A stretch of DNA of 64,000 nt. It comes from CBFDBF01 sp050293315 (lineage in GTDB: Bacteria > Pseudomonadota > Gammaproteobacteria > Chromatiales > Chromatiaceae). Made by a program: the position numbers and the translations under genes. The stretch is from contig JBNKMS010000031.1 of assembly GCA_050293315.1 (NCBI GenBank), positions 124,001-188,000 on the forward strand. The letters run 5' to 3'. The notes under the pieces were generated by a model, which worked only from the letters and a program-made list of their open reading frames with translations, was not told where the DNA came from and did no database searches. Numbering within the stretch: position 1 is the stretch's first letter; each line of letters starts with the position of its first letter. Below, piece after piece: positions 1 through 8,667 of this stretch.

Positions 1-626
1 CAGCGCTCTCTGCAGGGTCTGAGCGTTGGCAGGATCTCGATGTAAGGACGTACCTCAAACAGACCAAATACTCATCTGGCTTCTGGATGTCGTTTCATGA
101 GCTTACGGCAGGCTACCCTTGGCTGACCAAGCGCGCTGCACGCGTAATGGATGCCGATGCACCAATGCCAAAGCGCAATCCACTTGCTTATCTCTTGGCG
201 GTATTTGTTCCGTACGCCGGGCCTTTAGGTGGTGGTTTCAGCATGTTAATAACGATCTATATTATCGGTGTGCTGGCTGCAATAGCTGTTCCTGCATATA
301 ACGACTATACGACCAAGGCTCAGCTTGAAATGGCTGTGATTGACTCTCAATATGTGCGCGATGCCTTAACCAACTACTATGAGACCAGGCAGCAGATCCC
401 TGAATCGTTGGAAGCACTAAACATCGATTCTCAGCTTGCGGACGGCTCAGAGCTATCGCTTGACCCTGATAATATGGAGCTGACTGCTACCACTAATAGG
501 GGCGATTTGATCTTTACGCCAAAGGTCGATAAGCAGGGTAACGTCTTCTGGATTTGTGAGGGAGGGGAGGACGTAACGCCAAAGCAGATTCCGCCCTCAT
601 GCGCCAATATGGGTATGGAGGAGTAA
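1..626 (+). CDS. M48-type metallopeptidase C-terminus fused to a pilin-like segment (5' partial)
   Basis: The frame is open from the first bases of the window, so the gene starts upstream and only its last ~208 residues are visible. The visible start (SFHELTAGYPWLTKRAARV) resembles the C-terminal part of membrane M48 zinc peptidases, where a SF-ELT-HPWL-KR stretch follows the protease domain. The HExxH site itself is outside the window, so the peptidase call rests on that stretch. After a short linker comes a hydrophobic segment with GVLAAIAVPAYNDYTTKAQ, very like the N-terminal helix of type IV pilins, then ~110 residues resembling a minor-pilin globular domain with two cysteines. A prepilin peptidase site is not evident. 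An internal ATG at 87 is possible but would cut off the conserved start. Confidence 0.65.
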   Translation, partial: ALSAGSERWQDLDVRTYLKQTKYSSGFWMSFHELTAGYPWLTKRAARVMDADAPMPKRNPLAYLLAVFVPYAGPLGGGFSMLITIYIIGVLAAIAVPAYNDYTTKAQLEMAVIDSQYVRDALTNYYETRQQIPESLEALNIDSQLADGSELSLDPDNMELTATTNRGDLIFTPKVDKQGNVFWICEGGEDVTPKQIPPSCANMGMEE

Positions 627-638
627 TAGGCAGATATA

Positions 639-670
639 ACTTGCTCCCACGTCGATGCGTGGGAGTAAGT
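639..670. terminator. Bidirectional hairpin between convergent genes
   Basis: A 13-bp stem (arms 639-651 and 658-670, one G-T pair) with a 6-nt loop lies between the convergent M48/pilin and kinase genes. There is no strong T-run, so it may act as a two-way terminator or a 3' stabiliser. Confidence 0.5.
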
Positions 671-678
671 AGATATCC

Positions 679-1422
679 TCAATTCCATTTCATCAATTCC
701 AGGTAGGCCCTTAATTGCTCAGCGGTTCGAAACTTCTTGGTGATCATGGATCGCTTTAGGCCACAGCAGATCTGTTTTACCTCTTCACACTGTTTTGCAT
801 ACTGCTTCTGTCCTCCCAGGGCGTCATAAAAAATACGTATAAGATTAACTACATCGTCACGGATGTTGGATGCACTGGGCTGTCCCCAATGAAACATATC
901 CAGCAACTTAAGCTCAAATGTCAGCCCGTATCTCTCTACTATGATGTTCTCCTGGTGCAGGTCGCCATGATATTCGCCTTTTTGATGGATACAGCCAATC
1001 CCCTTCGCCAGTGCATGTAGCAGATGGGCCGCCTGGAATGGAGTCAGGCGTTTGCCAGGTTGGCGCGAGATAAACTCAGAAAGCAGCTCACCGTGTACAT
1101 ATTCGGATACCAGAAAAGAGATAGGCAGGCCGTTATAATCAGTCCTCTCTTGGGTGTGGTATTGAATGACGATATCGCAGCGACGCAGCTTGTGTAGTTT
1201 TCTGGCGTAGAACTTTAACGCCTTGTCCCGCTGGTTACGCTGTGGAAAGAAAAATTTTGCCGTTCGCTCGATGCCGGTGGCTCTCTCCTTGATAAGATAC
1301 ACCTCACCTTCCCAACCAGCCCCCAGGCGCTCAAGGATCTTATATTTACCAGCTACAATGGTTCCATGTTCGAACTCAAACGTGTCTATGCGGGGGCATT
1401 TATCTTGTTTCTTTCGAGGCAT
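679..1422 (-). CDS. Variant Hanks-type Ser/Thr protein kinase
   Basis: A 247-residue single-domain kinase with no membrane segment. The glycine loop is GAGWEGEVY (residues ~34-42), the ATP-anchoring lysine is in TAKFFF (~K56), and the catalytic loop reads HGDLHQEN (~152-159) with D154 and N159. The usual DFG is replaced by DMF (D175). Catalytic Asp, Asn and metal-binding Asp are all present, so it is probably active; HGD instead of HRD marks it as a non-RD kinase, in a group that includes small lipopolysaccharide/choline-type kinases. The substrate is unknown. The neighbouring genes do not suggest a partner: the pilin-peptidase converges on it and the radical SAM gene is divergent. Confidence 0.75.
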   Translation of the reverse strand: MPRKKQDKCPRIDTFEFEHGTIVAGKYKILERLGAGWEGEVYLIKERATGIERTAKFFFPQRNQRDKALKFYARKLHKLRRCDIVIQYHTQERTDYNGLPISFLVSEYVHGELLSEFISRQPGKRLTPFQAAHLLHALAKGIGCIHQKGEYHGDLHQENIIVERYGLTFELKLLDMFHWGQPSASNIRDDVVNLIRIFYDALGGQKQYAKQCEEVKQICCGLKRSMITKKFRTAEQLRAYLELMKWN

Positions 1423-1613
1423 TTTATAATATCCATTAAAGCCAGCAGGGCCGGCAGAATTATAGTAACAATGGCTGCCTATATACAGAATATTTTGGCC
1501 CAGCGCAGCAATTATTATTGGTTTTTATACGGGCTCAAAAATGCCACTTTATACATACGAGAATACCCGAAATTGATATACTGTCATCGAAAAATCGCTG
1601 ATTGCTCACTAAC

Positions 1614-2501
1614 ATGCCATTAAGCTATATAGAGCCTGTCTACCGCCCACCCAGTGAAGCAGGGTCGTTGATCCTTCAGGTCACAAACGGTTGCTCGTGG
1701 AACAGGTGTACTTTTTGCGAGATGTACACCGATCCACAAAAGAAATTTAAACCTAAACCCATCAAAGATCTGTGTAATGAGTTGCAGCAGTTTGTCTCCA
1801 TGGGTATTCCTGTAAGGCGGGTTTTTCTGGCAGATGGGGATGCCATGGCTCTGTCGTTCAGGCGTCTACAAGAGATCATGCGGCTAATTAATCAATACCT
1901 GCCAGATATTCAGCGTGTTTCAGCCTACTGTCTGCCGCGCAATGTACAAGCTAAGAGTGTGGAGGAGTTGAAGCTACTGCGAGAGATGGGCCTCAGCCTG
2001 GCATATGTCGGCTGTGAGACTGGAGACGATCTGATTTTACAGAAGGTGCGCAAGGGTGAGACCTGGAACAGTTCTCTTGATGCTCTGCTCAAACTTGGTG
2101 AGGCCGGGATCAAACGTTCTGTTATGATTCTGAATGGACTGGGTGGAATCAACTACAGTGAACAGCATGCGTTAAATTCAGCCAGTCTGATGAACCAAGC
2201 GCAACCTGAATATCTAGCGACTCTGGTTGTTACCTTTTATAAAGGGATGGAGCGATTTCAACAGGGTTTTGGTGGTGAGTTTCAGCAGATGGATCAGTTA
2301 CAGTTGATGCAGGAGATGGAGATTCTACTATCCTCATTGGAGCTGGAGAGGACAATCTTCAGAAGTGATCACGCATCTAACTATCTTGTACTCAAAGGGG
2401 TTTTAAATAAGGATAAAGAGAGATTGTTGAATACCTTGCGTCAGGCCATTACAACGCCTGGATCTGTTGCGCTGCGCCAGGAGTGGCAGAGGGGCCTATA
2501 A
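1614..2501 (+). CDS. Radical SAM protein of unknown specificity
   Basis: About 295 residues. A cysteine motif CSWNRCTFC (C27, C32, C35; spacing C-x4-C-x2-C) is followed by EMYTD. This fits the radical SAM branch whose members read GCSxNxCTFCxMY and lack a B12 domain. A later VGCETGDD and a GLGG loop fit the SAM-binding barrel. A TTG at 1602 is also in frame, but the ATG at 1614 begins the conserved part. The 190-bp gap to the divergent kinase gene should hold its promoter. The spacing of the first two cysteines (x4, not x3) is typical of this subgroup. No substrate can be assigned. Confidence 0.75.
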   Translation: MPLSYIEPVYRPPSEAGSLILQVTNGCSWNRCTFCEMYTDPQKKFKPKPIKDLCNELQQFVSMGIPVRRVFLADGDAMALSFRRLQEIMRLINQYLPDIQRVSAYCLPRNVQAKSVEELKLLREMGLSLAYVGCETGDDLILQKVRKGETWNSSLDALLKLGEAGIKRSVMILNGLGGINYSEQHALNSASLMNQAQPEYLATLVVTFYKGMERFQQGFGGEFQQMDQLQLMQEMEILLSSLELERTIFRSDHASNYLVLKGVLNKDKERLLNTLRQAITTPGSVALRQEWQRGL

Positions 2502-2572
2502 TAATGGCTCTGAGTGGTAAAAAATACAGCATTGATTGCGATACCTAGAGAAATCTATACTGATAATTCCTG

Positions 2573-4582
2573 TTAGGTAGGAACAAACGATGACCGGGCA
2601 AATTGATTTCGTCCAGCCTGTTTAGCCATATACATGGCCTTATCTGCAGCGCTGATCAGGCTGTCAATATCTTGCCCATCTGCTGGATAGATGCTGATGC
2701 CTATGCTGGCGCCGATATGCTTATCAACCATTTCGCCCTGATCCTCAATCTGTATGGACTGACCAATTGCATCGATCAGTTTCTGTGCCACCACATTGAC
2801 AACGGCATTAAATTTTATATCTAGAAGAATAACCACAAACTCATCACCACCAACCCTGGCCACGGTGTCCCCCTGACGCAACATGTTGGCCATTCGTTGG
2901 GCTGTTTCCCTGAGAACGATATCGCCTGCATCATGGCCGTATCTATCATTAATCTCCTTGAACTCATCCAGGTCAACAAAGAGAATGGCAAATTTATGCT
3001 TACCTCTTTTTGCCTGAGCAAGGATCTGTGCAAGTCGATCGTAAAGAAGTTTGCGGTTTGGTAGGCCGGTCAGAATATCATGGCTGGCAAGGGCTTTGAG
3101 CTCCAGTTCAGCCTGTTTGCGTGCAGAGATATCTCGGTTGCTGGCGCGTCTTCCTATAAAACGTCCATCCTCGTCATAAACGGCCTGACATACATGTGCT
3201 ATCCATTTTTCCTGGCCTGTAGCGGTAATAATCCTAAAATCGATGTGACTGGCGTCTTTTTCTGAATAGTCTATCTCTAAATGTTCAGCCATTTTCTGCA
3301 TATCATCTGGATGTACAAGTTTGAGAAAAAGGCCGGAGTCTTGTTGAAAGGCTCTGGCATCATAACCGGTAATCTCCTCGCTGGAAGGAGAGGTATATAG
3401 GTATCTGCCATCGGGGCTCAACCAGTACTCCCAATCATGGGTAAAGTCTGCCACCGTGCGAAACTTCTCTCGTTCGCTCTTAAGCTCTGCCTCCGTCTTT
3501 CTGCGCCTGTATCCAGCATCTGCAGCCATCCAGCTGCCTACCCCGATAATTAACAGGAACAGGAGATTGGCTCCAATATAGGTAAGTAAGTATGGATGTT
3601 GATGCTCTTGCTGAACGTCCGATGGTACATATGATACCAATTTCCATACGTAGTCACTGGCAGAGAGGTTGTCTGAGCTTTCTGCAAAGGCCTCTGCTGA
3701 GCCGGTACTGGATTTCAGGCCTTCAAATAACGGATGAATGGTAGCAAAACTGAATAACCCATCAGTAGTCACAAACTGACCATGATCTTGATTCGCCATT
3801 GCCTGCCACGCGTCAGGATAGCTATTGGGGAAATTTAGATGATCCTTTCCAGGAAACATGAAGCCCCATTCATCTGCTGCCTTGGTGCCGCGCAAATAGA
3901 AACCACCTCTATTGAGCAGCAAGATATTACCTACACTGGAGATATCAAGTCTGTTCAGGTCTTCAAGTATGTGGTTACCGAGAAAGTTGAGTATTACCAT
4001 CCCGGATTTTTTTCCGTCCTGGTTAAAGATCGGGGTTGCAAAGCGAATCATCGGCTTGAATGGCTTTTCCACCTCTCCATGCTCGATGTTGAGATCAAAT
4101 GGTGAAGCAAAGATCTCTCCCTTGCTTAATTTAATTGTATCCAGGAAGTAGTAGCGTTTGGATTTATCCTGCAGTTGTTGGCGGGGAACAATCTTTGGTT
4201 TGCCATAATTCCAGTCTACTCTGATCATCTCCATGCCGTCGGCGCTAATAAATCGCAATTGATCATATATTTTCTTGTTGCGGATAAACGCAAGAAATGC
4301 CTCCTCTGCATGATGTCTGCTGCTGTTATTGTCCTTGATAAGCAGGTCTTGAATGAAGAAGTACTCAGACAGGGCTGTCAGGTCAGAGACAATGGCCTGG
4401 ATGTCGTGTCTGATGATCTCCTCTTGTTGCTCAACGTTGAGGATTTCATGGGCTTTGAAAGTGTTGTATCTTGCTTTATTGACGGCGTAATAAAAAGAGA
4501 TAGAGACAGCAAGAAAAAGTACTGCTAGAGGGAGATATAGTTGCAGGAAATATCGTAAGAATGGTGGCAATTTACTTCTCAT
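2573..4582 (-). CDS. Membrane sensor diguanylate cyclase (PAS-GGDEF)
   Basis: A 669-residue inner-membrane protein. Transmembrane helix 1 is at ~10-32, a long periplasmic sensor region (Cache-like) runs to ~328, and helix 2 is at ~328-350. A PAS domain with PAC-type ending (~368-490) follows, then a C-terminal GGDEF domain. The active motif GGDEF is intact (near residue 578), and the RQGD four residues before TVARV matches the inhibitory I-site (RxxD). It should therefore make cyclic di-GMP from GTP and be product-inhibited. There is no EAL domain. It is a single gene convergent with the radical SAM gene. What the periplasmic domain senses cannot be told. Confidence 0.9.
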   Translation of the reverse strand: MRSKLPPFLRYFLQLYLPLAVLFLAVSISFYYAVNKARYNTFKAHEILNVEQQEEIIRHDIQAIVSDLTALSEYFFIQDLLIKDNNSSRHHAEEAFLAFIRNKKIYDQLRFISADGMEMIRVDWNYGKPKIVPRQQLQDKSKRYYFLDTIKLSKGEIFASPFDLNIEHGEVEKPFKPMIRFATPIFNQDGKKSGMVILNFLGNHILEDLNRLDISSVGNILLLNRGGFYLRGTKAADEWGFMFPGKDHLNFPNSYPDAWQAMANQDHGQFVTTDGLFSFATIHPLFEGLKSSTGSAEAFAESSDNLSASDYVWKLVSYVPSDVQQEHQHPYLLTYIGANLLFLLIIGVGSWMAADAGYRRRKTEAELKSEREKFRTVADFTHDWEYWLSPDGRYLYTSPSSEEITGYDARAFQQDSGLFLKLVHPDDMQKMAEHLEIDYSEKDASHIDFRIITATGQEKWIAHVCQAVYDEDGRFIGRRASNRDISARKQAELELKALASHDILTGLPNRKLLYDRLAQILAQAKRGKHKFAILFVDLDEFKEINDRYGHDAGDIVLRETAQRMANMLRQGDTVARVGGDEFVVILLDIKFNAVVNVVAQKLIDAIGQSIQIEDQGEMVDKHIGASIGISIYPADGQDIDSLISAADKAMYMAKQAGRNQFARSSFVPT

Positions 4583-4798
4583 TTTTACACATTTAATTTT
4601 ATTTATACGTGGGTGCGATAGTTGCAGCAGGAGGCTTGGCTTCTGCGGTTTATCTGAAAGCGCTTGTTGTTAGGCAATGTGTGTACACATCAATATTAGC
4701 AAAATAACCACTCATGGTTAGTGCTAAAGAAGATCAAGATATAGCTTGATATCTTCTGTTTACCAGGACTACCAAGCCGAAAACACTATTGGTGGGAT

Positions 4799-4830
4799 AA
4801 AAAATGGGTTACGCATAAACGTAACCCATT
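4799..4830 (-). terminator. Rho-independent terminator of tRNA-Asn
   Basis: On the minus strand an 11-bp perfect stem (AATGGGTTACG and its complement, loop TTTATG) is followed by TTTTTA, 20 nt after the tRNA. The same GGGTTACG stem core recurs in the tRNA-Pro terminator at 22190. Confidence 0.85.
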
Positions 4831-4850
4831 GATTGTACTTCAGTAATAAT

Positions 4851-4926
4851 TGGCTCCCCGGGACAGGCTCGAACTGCCGACCTAGTGATTAACAGTCACC
4901 CGCTCTACCGACTGAGCTACCGGGGA
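4851..4926 (-). tRNA. tRNA-Asn (GTT)
   Basis: A 76-nt cloverleaf with a fully paired acceptor stem (TCCCCGG with CCGGGGA), D-loop AGCTCAGTCGGTAGAGC, anticodon loop CTGTTAA with anticodon GTT, T-loop GTTCGAGCC, and an encoded CCA end. Confidence 0.97.
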
Positions 4927-5040
4927 AGGAAGCCGCGTATGATAATGGTCAATCACGGATTGGTCAATAGCGCTACCGGTTTGTCCGGATAATTCATGAA
5001 GGGAACGAAGTTATAGTGCCGCCTTCATGAAATATCCGGA

Positions 5041-6228
5041 TTAGGCCCCAAATACCTTCTCCAGACGGTCCAGGGCATTGGTCAGGTTCTCCATGCTGGT
5101 GGCTATGGATAGACGGATATGTCCGGCCAGACCAAAGGCGGTACCCGGAACCACCGCTACCCCGGCCTCTTCAATCAGATACTCCGCCAGTTCCAGGTCG
5201 TCGCTCACCCCATCGATGCCATCAATCGCCTCGGATACATTGGGGAAGCAGTAGAAGGTGCCATCTGTAGGCAGACATTCGACCCCAGGCATCTTGTTCA
5301 GGCGTTCTACCACATAGTCGTGACGCTGCTTGAAGTGGACCAGCATCTCACTGATGCACTCTTGTGGTCCATCCAGTGCCGCCTGGGCAGCTACCTGGGA
5401 TATGGAGGTGGGGTTGGAGGTGCTCTGGGACTGGATCTTCTTCATCGCCTTGATGATATTGGTTGGGCCACCGGCATAACCGATGCGCCAGCCGGTCATT
5501 GAGTAGGCCTTGGATACACCGTTTAATACCACGCAACGGTCAGCCAGCTCAGGACAGGCGTTGACGATATTGACGAACGGTTCGTCGCTCCAGAGGATAT
5601 GCTCATACATATCATCGGTGGCGACTACCACCTTGGGGAACTCCAGTAGCACCTTGCCCAATTCGGTCAGCTCCTCCTTTGAATAGGTCATACCGGTTGG
5701 GTTGGAGGGGCTGTTGATGACCATCAGACGGGTCTTGTCGGTGATCGCAGAGCGCAGCTGGTTGGGGGTGATCTTAAAATTCTGATCGGCCCCCGCCTGG
5801 ACGAATGTAGGCAATCCTCCGGCCAGTATCGCCATATCCGGATAGGAGACCCAGTAGGGGGTTGGGATAACCACCTCATCGCCCGGATCGAGCACCGCCT
5901 GGGCCAGGTTGTAGAAGCTCTGTTTGCCGCCACAAGAGACCAGGATCTGGTCCAGCTCATACTCCAGGTCGTTGTCACGCTTGAACTTCTCTATAACCGC
6001 CTGCTTTAGCTCGACGGTGCCGTCTACCGGGGTGTACTTAGTAAAACCATCATTGATCGCCTGCACCGCGGCCTGCTTGATATGCTCCGGGGTGTCGAAA
6101 TCGGGCTCACCGGCGCCGAGGCCGATAATATCCTTACCAGCGGCGCGCATCTCCTTGGCACGGGCTGTTATAGCCAGGGTTAGAGATGGTTTGACGGCCT
6201 GTACGCGGCCAGAAAGTTTAATGCTCAT
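5041..6228 (-). CDS. Class I PLP-dependent aminotransferase (aspartate aminotransferase type)
   Basis: A cytosolic transaminase of ~395 residues, full length for the type I aspartate/prephenate aminotransferase group. It interconverts amino acids and 2-oxo acids with pyridoxal phosphate, most likely aspartate plus 2-oxoglutarate. Conserved parts include GLGAGEPDFDTPEHI near the N-terminus, NSPSNPTGMTYS, the PLP lysine in SKAYSMTGWRIGY (~residue 240), and a C-terminal FGxxGHIRLS with the substrate carboxylate-binding Arg. The ATG at 6228 (MSIKLSGRV) is preferred; a TTG at 6240 is in frame but lies inside the ribosome-site region. It is divergent from uvrB with ~80 bp between them. Confidence 0.9.
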   Translation of the reverse strand: MSIKLSGRVQAVKPSLTLAITARAKEMRAAGKDIIGLGAGEPDFDTPEHIKQAAVQAINDGFTKYTPVDGTVELKQAVIEKFKRDNDLEYELDQILVSCGGKQSFYNLAQAVLDPGDEVVIPTPYWVSYPDMAILAGGLPTFVQAGADQNFKITPNQLRSAITDKTRLMVINSPSNPTGMTYSKEELTELGKVLLEFPKVVVATDDMYEHILWSDEPFVNIVNACPELADRCVVLNGVSKAYSMTGWRIGYAGGPTNIIKAMKKIQSQSTSNPTSISQVAAQAALDGPQECISEMLVHFKQRHDYVVERLNKMPGVECLPTDGTFYCFPNVSEAIDGIDGVSDDLELAEYLIEEAGVAVVPGTAFGLAGHIRLSIATSMENLTNALDRLEKVFGA

Positions 6229-6311
6229 AGGTTCATCCAAAGTTATAATTAGATGTTTTCATCCAGGTCAAACAAATTTTAAATCATAGCCAACAGTGCT
6301 GGCTAGCATAA

Positions 6312-8327
6312 ATGTTGAATATGCCAAAAGAGTTCAAATTAGAGGCGGATTTCGCTCCAGCGGGAGATCAACCCGAGGCGATACAGGGGCTGGTGGAAGG
6401 GCTGCAAGATGGTGAGGCGGGGATGACCCTGCTTGGGGTCACCGGTTCCGGCAAGACCTTCACCATCGCCAATGTGATCCGGCAGGTACAGCGTCCTACC
6501 CTGATTCTGGCGCACAATAAGACCCTGGCAGCCCAGCTCTATGGCGAGATGAAGGAGTTCTTCCCAGATAACGCGGTGGAGTATTTCATCTCCTACTACG
6601 ACTACTATCAGCCAGAGGCGTATGTCCCATCCTCCGATACCTTTATCGAGAAGGACGCCTCGATCAACGAACATATAGAACAGATGCGCCTATCCGCCAC
6701 CAAGGCGCTATTGGAGAGGGCGGACACTATCATCGTGGCGACCGTCTCCTGTATCTATGGTCTGGGTGACCCGCGTTCATACCTCAGTATGGTGCTTCAT
6801 CTGGTGCGGGGAGACCAGATAGATCAGCGCACCATCCTGCGTCGCTTGGCCGAGCTGCAGTACAGCCGCAACGAGGTAGAGCTGCACCGTGCAACCTACC
6901 GGGTACGGGGAGAGTTGATCGACATCTACCCGGCTGAATCGGAGCGGGACGCGGTGCGGGTAGAGCTGTTCGACGGTGAGGTGGAGAAGATATCGCTGTT
7001 TGACCCGTTGACCGGCGAGGTGATACGCCAGGTGCCGCGTTACACCATCTACCCCAAGACCCACTATGTAACACCACGGGAGATTCTGTTGGCGGCGGTG
7101 GATAAGATCAAGCAGGAGCTGAAGCAGCGGCTCGAAGAGCTGCGGCAGAACAACAAACTGGTCGAGGCGCAGCGGCTGGAGCAGCGCACTCAGTTTGATA
7201 TGGAGATGATCATGGAGCTGGGCTACTGCTCCGGTATCGAGAACTACTCACGCTATCTCTCCGGAAGAGAGGAGGGGGAGGCGCCCCCCACAATGCTCGA
7301 CTATCTGCCGGACAACGCCCTGCTGGTGGTGGATGAGAGCCACGTGACCGTCCCGCAACTTGGTGGGATGTACAAAGGCGACCGCTCACGCAAGGAGACA
7401 CTGGTGGAGTACGGATTTCGACTCCCTTCGGCCCTGGACAACCGTCCGTTGCGGTTTGATGAGTTTGAGGCGCGGGCTACCCAGATCATCTATGTATCCG
7501 CAACTCCACGGGAGTATGAGCTGGAGCGCTCCGGCGCAGTGATAGAGCAGGTGGTACGTCCCACCGGGCTGGTTGATCCGGAGGTGGAGGTGCGGCCGGC
7601 AGATAGTCAGGTGGATGATCTGTTCTCCGAGATCAATCGCACGGTCGGGCAGGGTGACCGGGTGCTGGTCACCACCCTGACCAAGCGTATGGCGGAGGAC
7701 CTTACAGACTACCTGAACGACAACGGTGTGCGCGTACGCTATCTCCACTCCGATATCGAAACGGTTGAGCGGGTTGAGATCATCCGCGATCTGCGTCTGG
7801 GGGAGTTCGATGTATTGGTCGGCATCAACCTGCTGCGAGAAGGGCTGGATATGCCGGAGGTGGCGCTGGTGGCGGTACTGGATGCAGATAAGGAGGGGTT
7901 TCTCCGCTCTGAGGGGGCGCTGATCCAGACCATGGGCCGGGCGGCGCGCAATATCAACGGTCGGGCGATACTCTATGCCAACCAGGTGACAGGTTCGATG
8001 CAGCGCGCCATGGATGAGACCGAGCGGCGACGCAGCAAACAGCTCGCCTATAACGAACAACACAATATCACCCCACAGACCATCCGTAAGGCGATCGCCG
8101 ACATCATGGAGGGGGCGCGCCCCGGGGCCCCGGTCAGCGCGAAGGAGTATGCCAAGGTGGCCGAGGTGCAGGCGGAGTATGCCGCCCTATCACCCAAGGA
8201 GATGGCAAAGAGGATAAAGGAGCTGGAGAAGCAGATGTATCAGCACGCCCAGGACCTGGAGTTCGAAGAGGCGGCGCAGGTAAGGGACAAGATCAGGGCG
8301 CTGCAGGGGCAGGGGGTTTTGGCTTAA
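6312..8327 (+). CDS. uvrB: Excinuclease ABC subunit B
   Basis: At 671 residues this is the usual UvrB length. It is the damage-verifying helicase of nucleotide excision repair, loaded by UvrA and then recruiting UvrC. Seen in order: Walker A GVTGSGKT (~41-48), the YYDYYQPEAYVP beta-hairpin that locks the damaged strand (~95), helicase motifs including VDESHV and the SATPRE stretch, the DVLVGINLLREGLDMPEV and QTMGRAARN motifs of the second RecA fold, and a C-terminal UVR coiled coil (EKQMYQHAQDLEFEEAAQVRD). An ATG at 6321 is an alternative start. It stands alone, followed by a repeat-filled spacer. Confidence 0.98.
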   Translation: MLNMPKEFKLEADFAPAGDQPEAIQGLVEGLQDGEAGMTLLGVTGSGKTFTIANVIRQVQRPTLILAHNKTLAAQLYGEMKEFFPDNAVEYFISYYDYYQPEAYVPSSDTFIEKDASINEHIEQMRLSATKALLERADTIIVATVSCIYGLGDPRSYLSMVLHLVRGDQIDQRTILRRLAELQYSRNEVELHRATYRVRGELIDIYPAESERDAVRVELFDGEVEKISLFDPLTGEVIRQVPRYTIYPKTHYVTPREILLAAVDKIKQELKQRLEELRQNNKLVEAQRLEQRTQFDMEMIMELGYCSGIENYSRYLSGREEGEAPPTMLDYLPDNALLVVDESHVTVPQLGGMYKGDRSRKETLVEYGFRLPSALDNRPLRFDEFEARATQIIYVSATPREYELERSGAVIEQVVRPTGLVDPEVEVRPADSQVDDLFSEINRTVGQGDRVLVTTLTKRMAEDLTDYLNDNGVRVRYLHSDIETVERVEIIRDLRLGEFDVLVGINLLREGLDMPEVALVAVLDADKEGFLRSEGALIQTMGRAARNINGRAILYANQVTGSMQRAMDETERRRSKQLAYNEQHNITPQTIRKAIADIMEGARPGAPVSAKEYAKVAEVQAEYAALSPKEMAKRIKELEKQMYQHAQDLEFEEAAQVRDKIRALQGQGVLA

Positions 8328-8339
8328 TGATTAGGTTGT

Positions 8340-8650
8340 TTATGGTTCGGATCTTTAACGCAAAGGACGCTAAGGCGCAAAGGACGCAAAGTTTTTAATT
8401 GCAAAAAGCGCTACGATGTTTATTTCTGTCATCCCGGCGAAGATCGGAATCCAGTTGTTACCGATGCTCCTGGATTCCGGATTTCCGCTGCGCTCCGTCC
8501 GGAATGATGAAATATCTGCAGGGTAGGCCGGTGTGATGTTGCGGTTATAGGGCCCGCATGTTTAACCCAAAGGACGCTAAGGCGCATAGTTTGTGAACAA
8601 TAGAATTCTTTGCGTCCTCTGCGTTTAATTTCGGGGTTGGTAAGGGCGTA
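8340..8650. repeat. Spacer packed with inverted and direct repeats
   Basis: This 340-bp gap between uvrB and the export operon has no gene. It contains AACGCAAAGGACGCTAAGG at ~8353-8391, a near copy at ~8561-8590, and the inverse form (TTTGCGTCCTCTGCGTTTAA) at ~8609-8628. Between them are a GTCATCCCGGCGAAG / GGAATCCAG block (8428-8454) and its inverted partner CTGGATTCCGG...CCGGAATGA (8469-8507). The nested inverted layout looks like a small non-autonomous element or repeat-in-repeat insertion. I see no open frame encoding a transposase. Confidence 0.65.
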
Positions 8651-8667
8651 TTGGATGGTGGTTGATT

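Noticed and set aside
7386..8063. A 225-codon minus-strand frame inside uvrB
   Set aside because: Shadow of the conserved uvrB frame; long antisense frames are common in GC-rich coding DNA.
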